DNA of 64,000 bases from Symsagittifera roscoffensis (GCF_963678635.1 NC_087064.1:63977548-64041547); one strand, 5' to 3'. Numbered from the stretch's first letter, positions 33,302 to 45,918 are shown. Notes: generated by a model from the letters alone, not told the origin. Program-made: numbers and translations.

Positions 33302-33869
33302 TTAGCAGCTGGAGTTGAACTGGTATCTACCAAAATTGAACCTAGCACCGATGTTACGCCTGGAATAATTGAAGCAAACAAGATCATGCATCAAATGAAT
33401 AAAGAGGCCAAGCACAACTCCAATCAATAGCAGTTTAATTGCCACTACTCGTTTCCAGTACGCATGGGACGAAAAAGCAGAGCAGTTATCGTTGCCCAGT
33501 TGAGCAGCAATGAAGGAAGTGCCAATCGCCACGATTAGAACTTCGCTCATGCCCTCCAAGTTCACAACTCTCTCTGGCTTTGCGATGGTACCTCCGAAAT
33601 TTGTACAGTGCATTTTTACCAGTTTTGTACTGTACATACTCAAATTGGCGTTGTTTTTCCACCTTGTTTTTATGCTCTACTTTCTGAAAAATACGTATGC
33701 CAAATTTGTATGCAAAACTCTTGAAAGCTTTATATGTTGTCTTGGATAATGCGCAGCCATCAAATATTCTTTTTGACCTCAAACAATCTGCCGTCACTGC
33801 TTTCACAAAAGCATATTCAGAGTCTTCGATCAAAGACTGTTTGCTTATCTCTGAAAAAAACGTACGCAA
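33302..33869 (-). other. Unrecognised minus-strand reading frames in segment P
   Basis: Two overlapping frames (33486-33869 and 33302-33643) contain hydrophobic stretches but no family I know. In unit B the same DNA (38267-38479 and 38682-38864) is broken earlier. Lack of conservation between the copies argues against a working protein. Confidence 0.25.
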
Positions 33870-34499
33870 AAATTTTTGCGCAAATTAATCAAGCTCGGTC
33901 TGAAAAAAGCCTTATGAAAACAATTGCGAACTAAAGTTGCCTCTCCGTCTCTTACCCGCCTTAAGTTTTTTCCAACAACCTGATTCTGACTTTCAGAGAA
34001 ATCAAAAAATCATGTTAAAATACAGAGGTTACAAAATATCAAATTTTGGTCCGACTTTTGAAAAAAGTGAGGAACGTACATGCTACTGGTGTTGTTTAAT
34101 TCAAAACAAATCACAAAAAAATGCAGCTTGAAGATCTCTCCTGGAGTCTTCGGATGCCAAAGCGGGTGTGCGTGCACTAGCCTAACCCCGCAAATTAATT
34201 TGTGATTTATTTGCGGAGAATTGTTTCGGACTCATAATGGATCCAAATTTTTGTGCGGTAAACTAGATTGGCCATGCTAATTTCATTTATGACTGAAATT
34301 TTGGCACTTAAAAGTTGTTAGTGGTTAAAGATTGATTACCATGGATTTTCGATGACTAAAACTTTGCCCACATAAATGATTTTATACAAAATTAGACCAC
34401 GTTACGGTTTTTGAGTCCATAACAGTCTAATAGTTTTCTAAAGTAAAACAATATTTCATCCACTATAATCGATTGTAAATCAGTTTAGTTTTCAAAACA

Positions 34500-35160
34500 T
34501 CGATAATTTTTTGAACATGAAATCCTTGAAAACCGATTATCTTTCGTAGAATTCCAAATTATCACTCGAAACTCGAATCCTGAAACCCCTCTGGGCTTCC
34601 CTCCAACTGAACAACCATGTCTCTTCATGCCACCCCTCAGTCTTCATCCCAATTCCTCTTCGTGTCCTTATCAGTTTACCGACCCGTTCCCCATGTTCGT
34701 TTTGGACAGAGGTAAGAGAGCAAGTGCCCGGGAGGGGAACAGATAACTCTGAGAGGTGAGGGGTGAACGTGGTGTAATAAATTTTTTGTGGGGGTGGTAC
34801 TGAGATTGAAGATTATGGGATTGACGAGTAAAACTGAAAACAAAGAAAAACAGAAAACGTAACTCATCATAAAAACGCGGTTGAACTTAAGAAAATATGA
34901 AAATTTTGATGAGACAGCAAACTAACTAGCTTCGGTTTAAGATGAGCATTAAGAAACGAAATTATCTTTCAAAAAGAGAGGAAAAAATGTTTTTTAATCC
35001 ATTAAAAACATTGAAAGTTGATTATATTTTGCTCGAAAATCAAATTAAAGAACGTTGAAAATAATCGATTGAAAGCGAACTTTTTGCTTTGGAGAATAGT
35101 AACAAAGTATTCCATTTTTAATTAATCAAAATTGATTATTTTGGAAAAATATTATGATTA
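34500..35160. repeat. X module, copy 1
   Basis: Includes CCCTCCAACTGAACAACCAT, GGGAGGGGAACAGATAACTC and TGGTACTGAGATTGAAGATT. Four copies exist (also 36650-37190, 39360-40015 and 41500-42190). A pair of them flanks each RT fragment in direct orientation, like LTRs in arrangement though not in known sequence. Confidence 0.75.
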
Positions 35161-35179
35161 TTATTAGTGTTTAAGCCCC

Positions 35180-36421
35180 TTTTACACAGAGTGCACAACA
35201 ATGCAGGCAGTATAATTTAAATTGGAGGAAACGACTCATTGAATAAACAAGTTTTCAATTTATTCCTGAAAATGGAATGCAAAGAAATGATTTTCAGATT
35301 TTTTTCCAGAGTTTCGGCCCAGCTATTCCCAGCGATCTTTCACCATACTTCGACAGTGGTCTGGGGATAAATAAGTCTGAGCAATGGTAATTACGCAAAG
35401 TTAACAGGGTTGCAGGATCAAACAGATGAAGTATGTAAGAGGGAAAGAAGCCCTGATGATGGACAAATTTGAACATTAGAATCAAGATTTTGAAAACTTT
35501 TTTTCTGGACAAAACAGGCAACCAGTGGAGCTTTTCTATAACATAAGTAAAATGTGATTGACGTGATAAACCGCACAGAACGCGGGCGGCGCGGTTTTGG
35601 AGCCGCCGTAGTTTCTGAAGAAAAAAACCAGGAATGAAAAATTGAGTGAGTTGCAATAATTGAGTGCTGAAAGTACCAGTGCACGCACAAGTCATGACAG
35701 CAGTTAATTGATAAGTATTTATGAACTGAGTAGATGTGCATAAGCTGGTAATTGCAAGAAGAGCAAACAATGGTAACTTGCTTTTCATATGTCAAGTTGT
35801 CATCATGTATAAAACCAAGACTTTTGATATGAGTTGATAGAGAAAGCTCATTGCCTTGAATTAAAACATTTTCCCGTATACTGTGGAATTACGACGAGAA
35901 AAAAAAAATAAGTTCAGTCTTGTCATCATTCTGTTTCAAATTAATAAAAGAGAACCACGTTGAGACCTTAGAAATAATGTCATCAACTTTGTTAATCCAT
36001 AAAACTGTAGATCTGTCGATAACCAAATAAATCTGGCAATCATCAGCATAATTATAATAATTCACACTGAAAATGTTGAGAATGTCAGATAGAGGCAACA
36101 AGAGCCCTGTGAACAACAATGTTCCAAGTATAGAACTCTGTGGAACTCCGAAACGTAAAGTACGGTGTGAGGAGGTCACTTCATTGGTGCAAACACACTG
36201 TCCTGTTTTTCAAATATGAATAAAGCAAGCTTTAGCATCGCAAGCAATGTCAACTTTTCTCTTTATAACTTCCAAGAGAATATCATGATCAATGGTGTCG
36301 AAAGTTGATGAGAGGTCAAGAGTAAATTATTTCAAGATTTTTTCTCTATCTAGAAAATTGAGTAAAAACGACGAAACTTTCTTAAAGCCGTTTCAGGGGA
36401 GTGGAAAGCGCGGTAGGCAGA
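35180..36421 (-). pseudogene. CR1/L2-like non-LTR reverse transcriptase fragment, copy A
   Basis: Read on the minus strand it enters at an A-Y-R...E-T-A-L-like block. It passes through L-D-L-S-S-T-F-D-T-I-D-H, then G-V-P-Q-x-S-I-L-G-T-L-L-F and the catalytic Y-A-D-D box (in 35889-36179). It ends with the family's N-R-A-A-R...L-H-W-L-P-V tail (35294-35788). Several frame changes and stops separate these blocks, and the 5' half with the endonuclease is absent. It is cut at 36421 exactly where the 34-bp link begins. Confidence 0.75.
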
Positions 36422-36455
36422 TTGATTGTTTAGTTTATACCTAATTAATACAGCC

Positions 36456-36650
36456 TGTAGGGGCAGACGTTTAGTAAATCTGATGCTCTGATTGTTTTTT
36501 AAATTTGAGAAGGAAAATATTGTTCGTCGTTTCCTTCTTTCGTTCTTTTTGTTCCTGTCTTTCTTTCTTTTTTGTCTACCTTACTTTTTCCCTTCTTTGT
36601 TTCTTTCTTTCTTTCTTGCTCTTTTTCTTTTGAAGATTAGGTTTTTACCT
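36456..36650. repeat. Y module, copy 1 (pyrimidine-rich)
   Basis: GTAGGGGCAGACGTTTAGTA followed by a long TTC/TTTC-rich microsatellite, ending GAAGATTAGGTTTTTACC. Also at 37200-37383 and 41314-41500. The all-pyrimidine strand yields long but meaningless F/L/S reading frames. Confidence 0.8.
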
Positions 36651-37190
36651 ATAATCAGAATGAATTTAAAGTTTTTGCAACAAATTTTTGAACATGAGAT
36701 CCTTGAAAACCAATTATCTTTCGTAGAACTCCAAATTATCATTCCAAATTCGAAACCTGAACCCCCTATGTACTTCCCTCCAACTGAACAACCATGTCTC
36801 TTCATTCAAATCCTCAGTCTCCATCCGAATTCCTCTTTGCGTCATTATCAGAGTACCGCCCCCTTCCCCCACGTTCATTTTGGAGAGAGGTAAGGGGGTA
36901 GGCGCCCGGGAGGGGAACAGATAACTCTGAGAGGTGAGGGGTGAACGTGGTGTAATTTTTTTGTGGGGGTGGTACTGAGATTGAAGATTCTGGGATTGAC
37001 GAGTAAAACTGAAAACAAAGAAAAATAGAAAACATAACTTATCATAAAATCCGGTTGCACTCTAAAAATATATAAAAAAATCAGTACGACAGCAAAGTAA
37101 CTAGCTTCGGTTTAAGATGAGTTTTCTAAAAGATAAGAAAAAATTAAGCCATTAAAATAATAAATCCTTTAAAGTTAATTATTATTAAAG
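36650..37190. repeat. X module, copy 2
   Basis: Same module as 34500-35160 but more diverged in its first part, and truncated at its right end near 37165, where the Y module joins. Confidence 0.75.
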
Positions 37191-37199
37191 GTAAATCCT

Positions 37200-37383
37200 G
37201 TAGGGGCAGATGTTTAGTAAATCTGATGCTCTGATTGTTTTTTCATTTAAGTAGGATAAAAATGTTCGTTCTTTCCTTCTTTCGTTCTTTTTGTTTCTGT
37301 CTTTCTTTCTTTTTTGTCTCTCTTATTTTTTTTCTTTCTTTATTTCTTTCTTTCTGTCTTGCTTTTTTTATTTTGAAGATTAT
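37200..37383. repeat. Y module, copy 2
   Basis: GTAGGGGCAGATGTTTAGTA and the same pyrimidine-rich run, leading into GAAGATTATG and unit B. It marks the junction between units A and B. Confidence 0.8.
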
Positions 37384-39359
37384 GTTTTTACCTATAATCA
37401 GAATGAATTTAAAGAATCTGCGATAGATGTGGTACGCTGAAACGCATTATTATTTTCTACAAGGGATGACCAAAAACCAGGTACCCCAAAAGCAGTGGAA
37501 GTTAATATTAAAAATGAAAAGTGGAAAAAAAACAAAGAGAAGTGGTCCAGATTTGACATGTGAATCAAACCTAATTGAAGTATCAATCAACAAACTTTCT
37601 CAGTTATAGGATGTCTAACTGAACGGGCTCTGATAAATTCTTTTAGGAAATTTAGATAATTCTTGCGAAGGATCTAGGTTAAACAGTTGCTTGTTCAAGC
37701 CATGTGATAGTTTGGTGTCCGGAATATTTGTCCAAGAACAAATAGCTCCAAGCCAACTTGCCCTATAAAAGAGTGCCTCACATGAAAACTTGTCCTATAT
37801 CAACTTGCCCCACATGACAATTTGTACACATGACAATATGACCGTTTCGTCCCACAAGTAACACGGGACGTTTTGTCCAACAAGTTTAATATTTGTCGTT
37901 CAAATCGAGTAGTTATTAGGACCAGCACGAAATAATGGTAATATCAGCTGTAGTGTTTTTTTTGTTGAAGTTGCGTTATTGCTTGTATCTTTTCTTTGAA
38001 AACATACACAATAGTAACTATGAGTCAACAAAACCAGCGAACGCTCATCAATGACAAACTAGGCTTCCCCAAAAAGCAAAAACAACTGAGCACTTAGATG
38101 CACGACATACAGTTCATATAAATGCCGAATGCTCAAAGTAACAGCTGGAGTTGAACTGGTATCTACCAAAAATGAACCCAGCACCGATGTTATGCCTGGA
38201 ATAAATGAAGCAAACAAGATTATGAATCAAAGGAAAAAAGAGGCCAAGCACAACTGGTACCAGTCACTAGCAGTTTAATTGCCACTCGTTTCCAGTACAC
38301 ATGAGACGAGAAGCAGGGCAGTTATCCTTGCCCAGTTGAGCAGCAATGAAGGAAGTGCCAATCGCCACAATTAGAACTTCGCTCATGCCCTCCAAGTTCA
38401 CAACTCTCTCTGGCTTTGCGATAGTACCTCCGAAATTTGTGCGGTGCAATTTTACCAGTTTTGTACTGTACATACTCAAATTGGCGTGTTTTTTTACCTT
38501 GTTTTTATGCTCTACTTTCTGAAAAAGACATATGCCAAATTTAAATGCAAATTTCCTGAAAGCTATATATGTTGTCTTGGATAATGCGCAGACATCAAAT
38601 ATTTCTTTTTGATCTCAAACAATCTGCCGTCACTGCTTTCACAAAAGCATATTCAGAGTCTTCGATCAAAGACTGTTACGCTTATCTCCACCAAGTAAAC
38701 GAGCTTGGTCTGAAAAAACGTACGCAAAAATTTTTGAGCAAAACAATCAAGCTCGGTCTGAAAAAAGCCTTATGAAAACAATTGCGAACTAAACTTGCCT
38801 CTCCGATTCTTACCCGCCTTAAGTTTTTTTCCAACTGCCTGATTCTGACTTTCAGAGAATTCACAATATCAAGTTATTATACAGAGATTTCAAAATATAA
38901 AATTTTGGTCCGATATTTGAAAAAAGTGAGGAACGTACATGCTACTGGTGTTGTTTAATTCAAATCAATTCACAAAAAAATGGCAACTTGAAAATCTCTC
39001 CTGGAGTCTTTGGATACCAAAATGGGTGTGCGTGCACTAGCCTAACCCCGCATATTAATTAATTGATTTATTTGCGGAGAATTGTTTCGGACTCATAATG
39101 GATCCAAACTTTCGTGCGGTAAACTAATATGGCCATGTTAATTTCATTTATGACTCAAGTTTTGGCACTTAAAAGTTGTTAGTAGGTAAAGATTGATTAC
39201 CATGGATTCCGATTACTAAAATTTTGTGCACATAACTGATTTTCTAGCAAAGTTAGGCCCCGTTACGGATTTGGAGTCCATAATAGTCGATTAATTTTCT
39301 TAAGAAAAATAAATTTTTTATCCCCTATAATCGATTGTGAATCAGTTTAGTTTTCAAAC

Positions 39360-40015
39360 CATCGATAAATTTGTGAACATGATATCCTTGAAAACCGATT
39401 ATCATTCGTATAATTTCAAATTATCACTCCAAATTCGAATCCTGAACCTCCTCTGTGCTTCCCTCCAACTGAACAACCATGTCTCTTCATCCCACCCCTC
39501 AGTCTCCATCCCAATTCCTCTTCCTGTCCTTATCAGTTTACCACCCCCTTCCCGCACGTTCATTTTGGAGAGAGAAAAGAGAGTAAGTGCCCGGGAGGGG
39601 AACAGATAACTCTGAGAGGTGAGGGGTGAACGTGGCGAGATAACTTTTTTGAGAGGGTGGTACTGAGAATGAAGATTATGGGGTTGACGAGTACAACTGA
39701 ATACAAATAAAAACTGAAAACGTAACTCATCATAAAAACGCGGTTGAACTTAAAAAAATATGAAAATTTTGATGAGACAGCAAACTAACTAGCTTCTGTT
39801 TAAGATGAGCTTTAAGAAACGAAATTGTCTTTCAGAAAGATTTTAAAAAATGTTTTATAATCCATTAAAAACATTGAAAGTTGATTATATTTTGCTCGAA
39901 AATCAGTGTAAAGAACGTTGAAAATAATCAAATTTTTTGCTTTGGAGAATAGTAACAAAGTATTCTATTTTTAATTAATCAAAATTGATTATTTTGGAAA
40001 ATCATTATGATTTTT
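39360..40015. repeat. X module, copy 3
   Basis: Counterpart of 34500-35160 in unit B; very similar by eye, with a short deletion near 39930. Confidence 0.75.
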
Positions 40016-40047
40016 ATTAGTGTTTAAGCCCCTTTTACACGGAGTGT

Positions 40048-41279
40048 CTAAAAATGCAGGCAGTATAATTTAAATTGGAGGAAACGACTCATTGATAAAC
40101 AAGTTTTCAATTTATTCCTGAAATTGGAATGCAAAGAAATGATTTTCAGAACAGCAGGAAGCTTTCTCCAGAGTTTCGGCCCAGCTATTCTCAGCGATCT
40201 TTCACCATACTTCGACAAATGTCTGGGGATAAATAATCCTGTACAATGGTAACTACGCAAAGTTGACAGGGTTGCAGGAGCAAACAGGTCAAGTATGTAA
40301 GAGGGAACGAAGCCCTGATGACAGGCAATTTTGCGCATTAGATTCAAGATTTCGAACTTTTTTCTGGACGAAACAGGCAACCAGTGGAGCTTTTTTTAAA
40401 CACGAGTAATATGTATTTGACGTGATAAACCGCACAGAACTCAGGCGGCGCGGTTTTGGAGCCGCCGTAGTTTCGGAAGAAGAAAACCAGGAATGAAAAA
40501 TAAAGTAAGTTGCAATAATTAAGTCCTGAAAGTACCAGTGCACGCACAAGTCATGACAGCAGTTAAATGATAAGTGTTTTTGAACTGAGTAGATGCGCAT
40601 CAGCTGGTAATTGCAAGAAGAGCAAACAATGTTAACTTGCTTCTCATATGTCAAGTTGTCATCATGTATAAAACCAAGACTTTTGATATGAGTTGATAGA
40701 GAAAGCTCATTGCCTTGAATTAAAACATTTTCCGGTATACTGTGAAATTACGACGAGAAACAAATTTAAGTTCAGTCTTGTCATCATTCTGTTTCAAACT
40801 AAAAAAAGAGAACCACGTTGAGACCTTAGAAACAATGTCATCAACTTTGTTAATCCATAAAACTGTAGATCTGTCGATAACCAAATAAATCTGGCAATCA
40901 TCAGCATAATTAAAATAATTCACATTGAAAATGTTGAGAATATCAGATAGAGGCAACAAGAGCCCTGTGAACAACAATGTTCCAAGTATAGAACTCTGTG
41001 GAACTCCGAAACGTAAAGTACGGTGTGAGGAGGTCACTTTATTGGTGCAAACACACTGTCCTGTTTTTCAAATATGAATAAAGCAAGCTTTAGCATCGCA
41101 AGCAATGTCAACTTTTCTCTTTAAAACTTCCAAGAGAATATCATGATCAATGGTGTCGAAATTTGATGAGAGGTCAAGAGTAAATTATTTCAAGATTTTT
41201 TCTCTTTCTAGAAAATTGAGTAAAAACGACGAAACTTTCATAAAGCCGTTTCAGGGGAGTGGAAAGCGCGGTAGGCAGG
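40048..41279 (-). pseudogene. CR1/L2-like non-LTR reverse transcriptase fragment, copy B
   Basis: Copy of 35180-36421. The RT block with Y-A-D-D lies in 40720-41037, the middle part in 40289-40654 and the C-terminal tail in 40048-40380. The tail is longer than in copy A, which has lost about 20 bases there. The frame breaks lie between the same blocks, so the pseudogene was already broken before it was duplicated. Confidence 0.75.
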
Positions 41280-41313
41280 TTGATTGTTTAGTTTATACCT
41301 AATTAATACAGCC

Positions 41314-41500
41314 TGTAGGGGCAGACGTTTAGTAAATCTGATGCTCTGATTGTTTTTTAAATTTGAGTAGGAAAATAATGTTCGTCGTTTCCTTCTTTCG
41401 TTCTTTTTGTTCCTGTCTTTCTTTCTTTTTTGTCTACCTTACTTTTTCCCGTCTTTGTTTCTTTCTTTCTTTCTTGCTCTTTTTCTTTTGAAGATTAGGT
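41314..41500. repeat. Y module, copy 3
   Basis: Same start word (GTAGGGGCAGACGTTTAGTA) and pyrimidine-rich run as 36456-36650. Confidence 0.8.
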
Positions 41501-42190
41501 TTTTACCTATAATCAGAATGAATTTAAAGTTTTTGCAATAAATTTTTGAACATGAGATCCTTGAAAACCAATTATCTTTCGTAGAACTCCAAATTATCAT
41601 TCCAAATTCGAAACCTGAACCCCCTATGTACTTCCCTCCAACTGAACAACCATGTCTCTTCATCCGAATCCTCAGTCTCCATCCGAATTCCTCTTCGCGT
41701 CATTATCAGAGTACCGCCCCCTTCCCCCACGTTCATTTTGGAGAGAGGTAAGGGGGTAGGCGCCCGGGAGGGGAACAGATAACTCTGAGAGGTGAGGGGT
41801 GAACGTGGTGTAATTTTTTTTGTGGGGGTGGTACTGAGATTGAAGATTCTGGGATTGATGAGTAAAACTGAAAACAAAGAAAAACAGAAAACGTAACTTA
41901 TCATAAAATCCGGTTGCACTCTAAAAATGAATAAAAAAATCAGTACGACAGCAAAGTAACAAGCTTCGGTTTAAGATGAGCTTTAAAAAACAAAAATATC
42001 TTTCTAAAAGATAAGAAAAAATTAATCCATTAAAATAATAAATCCTTTAAAGTTATTGAAAATAGATTTTACTTTGTGCAAAATTAAATTGAAAAACGTT
42101 GAAAGTAATCGATTGTAATTGGATTTTTGCTCTGGAGAATAATAACAAATTAATCCATTTTCAGTTAATCGAAATCAATTATTTTGGAGA
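41500..42190. repeat. X module, copy 4
   Basis: Counterpart of 36650-37190, extending further right (AAGTAATCGATTGTAATTGG and AATCAATTATTTTGGA), as in copies 1 and 3. Confidence 0.75.
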
Positions 42191-42269
42191 TATAGAGTCA
42201 GAGTATAAAAACCCAATCAGATATATTTGATTATCATCCAGGAAGTTCTATTGCGGGAAGCTTATTATT

Positions 42270-42762
42270 GTTCTGAATTTCGAAGAAAACGGAATATTTA
42301 TGCTCGGTGGGGTTTTTTTATTCAGTCAATCTTCACCGATCGAGTTAATAGTTTTCAACAAAATTTTTTAGACCCGATTGAAGATATCAATTTTCCTGAG
42401 TTCAAATGTAAAAGGATATTTCACCTCCGATCATTTTTTTAAAGTTCTGGAGCTTTGAAAATTGCCAAATTTGCCATCTTCTGGACTAAATTATGCGCGC
42501 TTTGAAGAGTTTACTCATAATGCTGAGAGCGTAGTGCGAATTATTTATGCATGGCAAATTTTGCCGCACAACAAAATTGTTCCAGATTGAATTGAGGCTA
42601 GCTAATTGGTCGTGTTAATTTCGTAGGACTCAAAACTTTACACTTTGATGTTGTTCAAAATGTATAGTTAGTCATTATTTTTTCCCAAAAACTTTTCTAC
42701 ATGAAGTAAGGGACAGTCGGAACATTCAAGGCTTTGCCCTGTTATACGAGCAGTCTTGTTTG
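42270..42762 (+). repeat. Repeat family D, copy 2
   Basis: Starts near GTTCTGAATTTCGAAGAAAA, contains TATGCGCGCTTTGAAGAG, and ends CAGTCGGAACATTCAAGGCT then TTTGCCCTG and ATACGAGCAGTCTTG. Confidence 0.7.
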
Positions 42763-43153
42763 ATCAAATTTTTATTTGCCAAAAACTAATTGGAACCATT
42801 TAGGAGCAGTCAGATCATTCAAGTTTTTGCAAAGATAGACCAGCAGTCTTTTTTGTTGCATTTAAGAAACTCGATCACATTTTGGAAAAACTATCAGGTT
42901 TGCTAGCCAACGTGCTAACCCGCGTATTCAATTTTTCTTTAGATTTGTAAAAGAATTTCCGAAACTGTGAAATGACATCTCTAAGATCTGGTTTTTAATT
43001 TGGAAAACTGATTCCTCATCTGCAGAAAAATTCAAAATTAATTACTTTTTAATTATCAACAAAAAAAAGAAAAAACTAAATACTACTTTGTCCACAAAGT
43101 GTTTCAAAAGGAAATATCGCGCGAGATTCTAGTTTAACTTTATTTAGTTCATA
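42763..43153. other. Spacer between two D repeats, no gene
   Basis: About 390 bp of AT-rich DNA; contains another CAGTCAGATCATTCAAG...CAGCAGTCTT word near 42809-42852, a partial D end. Confidence 0.4.
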
Positions 43154-43618
43154 GTTCCGACTTTCGAGGAAACAAAATATTTATGCTTGTGGTGGTTTTC
43201 TTTATTTTGTCACTTTTCGGTGATCAAAACTCTTGTTTTTGACGAAGCGCATTGAAGATATTGCCTTGCTGAAATCAAATATAAAAAAAGGTTGTACCTG
43301 CGATCAATTTTGCAAAGTTCTGGGAGCTTGAAACCGGTCAATTTATCCATGCTCTGGACTAATCTATGCGCGCTTTGAGATTTTATTCATGGTGCCGAAA
43401 GCGTAAGCGAATTATTTATGCGTGGCGAATAATCACGCCTAACAAAATCGCTGAGTTGAATCTAGCTAATCGGTCGTATTAATTTGGTAGACTCAAATTT
43501 TTACTCTTATTGTCCGAAGCTTATAGTTTTGCAAAGTTTTCTTTTTGCAAAATCTATTGAATTTGGATTGAGGGGCAGGCATAACATTCAGTGTTTTGCC
43601 CTGATATACGAGCAGCAC
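43154..43618 (+). repeat. Repeat family D, copy 3
   Basis: Starts GTTCCGACTTTCGAGGAAAC, shares CTATGCGCGCTTTGAGA, and ends TTTTGCCCTGATATACGAGC. Confidence 0.7.
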
Positions 43619-43629
43619 GCATCCAAGTT

Positions 43630-44480
43630 TAGGCGTAAGTTATCGATTATTATGGATTAATATGTTGCTTTTTTGGCAATTATAATTGATTACAATAACA
43701 AAACGAGATGTTTAAAAAAATTTTAATGGGTTATGATCGTGATATTTTGCAAGAGGAAATAATCTACTATAATCGATTATAATTGATTATAGTTGATAAA
43801 AAAACTCTTCAAAATAATTACAATGAATTATAGTGAATTATAATCTCCTATTTTACCAAAACTTTATCACACCAAAACTATAATTCTGTTATATCCAGGT
43901 TTGTTTTTCTGTTAAAAACAAAATATCTAAAATTGAGGTTTTTGTCACACTTTGGTTCATCTGAACACAAGGTTTTTTCACGAAACTTGATTTTAATAGA
44001 GATTATCTCATGTTCGTTGAAATGTTCCCGCGGTAGATGAAAAATAAATTTTCCAAATAAATCATGAAAGTAAAGCAAAGTGCTGCTATTTTGATGGTTC
44101 AAAATCTTAAAATCTGCATCATGAAACAACTTCATTGAAGAAATGAAAACATAAAAAAAGTTATAAAATTGGATTGATTTGAAAACTTTTAAAGCAATTT
44201 TCTCTTTTTTTTATGAAAACTAAAGACTGCGAAAAGCATAAAACAGAAACAACTCAAGAATAAGGTCGAATACAAAATGAGCAACAAAAGGGAAAATAAT
44301 CGATTATAATCGATTATAATGGATTTTTTGTGAGCAACATATGAATTACATATTGGGATAAAAATATTCTAATATAATCAATTATAATCGACTATAACTG
44401 TATAGAAAAATATTTCGCCTAAAAATTGATTATAATTGGTTAAAACTTATTAAAACTTATTATAGTTTGATTTCAAAAAG
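43630..44480. repeat. Cluster of ATAATCGATTATAAT-like palindromic words
   Basis: Variants of (A)TAATCGATTATAAT and TAATTGATTATA recur at least ten times (for example 43640-43700, 43765-43800, 44285-44330, 44375-44400, 44430-44470), separated by unrelated AT-rich DNA. Single words of the same type appear near 19425, 31140, 34460, 39330 and 42110. An 85-codon minus-strand frame (43878-44135) crosses the cluster and is unrecognised. Confidence 0.6.
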
Positions 44481-44560
44481 AGAGTTTGCAATCGATTAGT
44501 ATTTGATTAAAAAAGTTTTTTTTCTCAATTTTGGTAAGACTGTTACTAAAACGATATTAT

Positions 44561-44995
44561 AGTTGTTTTTACGACAACTGTTATTTTCACGACAACAACT
44601 GATTGTAAAAGAAAATTTTTTTTCAAAGCACCAATTTTTTTTGCAATATCTAAAGTTGAGCAAGAAGTTGAAAAAAATAATATTTATGATCCGGAAAAAA
44701 AATTGGATAATGGATTTAAGTTCAAATGTTTCAGAAAACATTTTTTAATTTTTGTGATGATCTGAGAAGTGCTTCAACACAAAAATTACAAATGAGTCTT
44801 GTTGTTTTTACGGCAACAACTGAATGTAAAAGAAAAAAATATTTTCAAAGCACCAAATTTTTTTTGCAATATCTAAAGTTGAGCAAGAAGTTGAAAAAAA
44901 ATTAATTTATTGTCCGGAAAAAAATTTGATAATGGATTTAAGTTCAAATGTTTCAGAAAACATTTTTTAATTTTTCGTGATGATCTGAGAATTGC
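44561..44995. repeat. Direct tandem duplication, about 221-bp period
   Basis: GACAACAACTGATTGTAAAA at 44591 and its copy at 44812 start two nearly identical stretches. Both contain TAAAGTTGAGCAAGAAGTTG and TTTAAGTTCAAATGTTTCAG and run through to GATGATCTGAGAA. No coding potential. Confidence 0.85.
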
Positions 44996-45581
44996 ATTAA
45001 ACATGCGTTTCATTAAATAGAAACATGAACCTTAATTGATTGCTCGACAACTCAGTGTTTTGGTCAAATGATCGAAAAAGTAGTCAGACTGCCCGTTTCG
45101 AAAAAAACCTATACGTATCTTCTAGTAGGTTTATCAATGTTTAGTTGTGATGGATCCCAACTTTTGATCAAAACAAAAAAATAACGAAGTACAGAGCTAT
45201 CTTGAATGAAACATGTTTTAAGACTAACCTTGCTAAACCATGATTTTTTAGCAGAAAGATAGAAATGGAAGTACACACAATTAAAGTCAAAGTTCTGGAA
45301 TCATGTCTGAATTTTTTCTTCTGCTTCCAACTTGTGTTTCAGTTACACATACGACTTCTTATCAGAGAGCTACAGCTATCATCACAACAATGCTATGAAA
45401 GACCCGTATAACTTAAAAGGGTTATTAAGCACTCAATAAGATTTATAAATGCTAAGTTCTCGATTTTCATGGGTTTTGTGTCGTAAAAATAATTTGTTTT
45501 TCGCTTGATAATAAGTCATTTTGTTACAAAAGATTCTTAGTTCATTTCAAATCATTGTAATCCATAATACACACAGGGATA
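44996..45581. other. No gene seen
   Basis: AT-rich DNA without recognisable features. Confidence 0.4.
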
Positions 45582-45918
45582 CAGGTGGCCAATCTATAAT
45601 TTTCTCGAGAGGGGGCGGATTTTCAAAAAAAAAGATTTTCTTAACTCTCACTGATCATTAAGACCCCAATTTGACCAAATTTTCTGCACCGCATGAGAGT
45701 TTTTATGCACTTTTTGGAAACTTTTCTCCAAAAAATTGTGTTTTTTTGGCGCGCGCTCCCCGCTAAAAATAAGTATATTTTGGCGCCGAAGGCATTCTTA
45801 GAAAAGTTTTAGGGTCATTCAGTCAACCAAAATTGGATATCTCAAATAGTACAACGGGGGGACCCTTCATTAGACAGGAGTTCGCGTTCTCTCTCCCCCC
45901 CCCCTAATTCCACTGGTG
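45582..45918. mobile_element. Short hAT-like relative of the 15.7-19.1 kb element
   Basis: Left end CAGGTGGCCAATCTATAATT then TTCTCGAGAGGGGGCGG. The right end, read inverted, is CACCAGTGGAATTAGGGGGG. Both resemble the ends of 15682-19106, and the interior begins alike (GATTTTCAAAAAA). About 337 bp, non-coding. No matching 8-bp flanks were found, so it may be old or rearranged. Confidence 0.5.

Larger units (their letters stand above)
32551..37190. repeat. Large nested duplication, unit A
   Basis: Begins GTTTTTACCTATAAATAGAA and matches unit B (from 37384) over about 4.6 kb with scattered substitutions and small indels. The offset is about 4833 at the start and 4858 by the reverse-transcriptase part. 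Internal order: P segment (32551-34470), X module, CR1/L2-like RT fragment on the minus strand, 34-bp link, pyrimidine-rich Y module, second X module. Confidence 0.85.
37384..42190. repeat. Large nested duplication, unit B
   Basis: The second copy of the P-X-RT-link-Y-X series, in the same order and orientation as unit A. Its last X module keeps about 130 bp more at the right than unit A, including a segment like 35030-35160, so it shows the less truncated form. Confidence 0.85.

Noticed and set aside
34676-34870. Minus-strand ORF of about 60-115 codons found in all four X modules
   Set aside because: Repeated because the DNA is repeated; frames differ in length and the stops are not conserved.
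36492-36893. 133-codon phenylalanine/leucine/serine-rich ORF, with a similar one at 37235-37426
   Set aside because: Translation of the pyrimidine-rich Y microsatellite; not a membrane protein.
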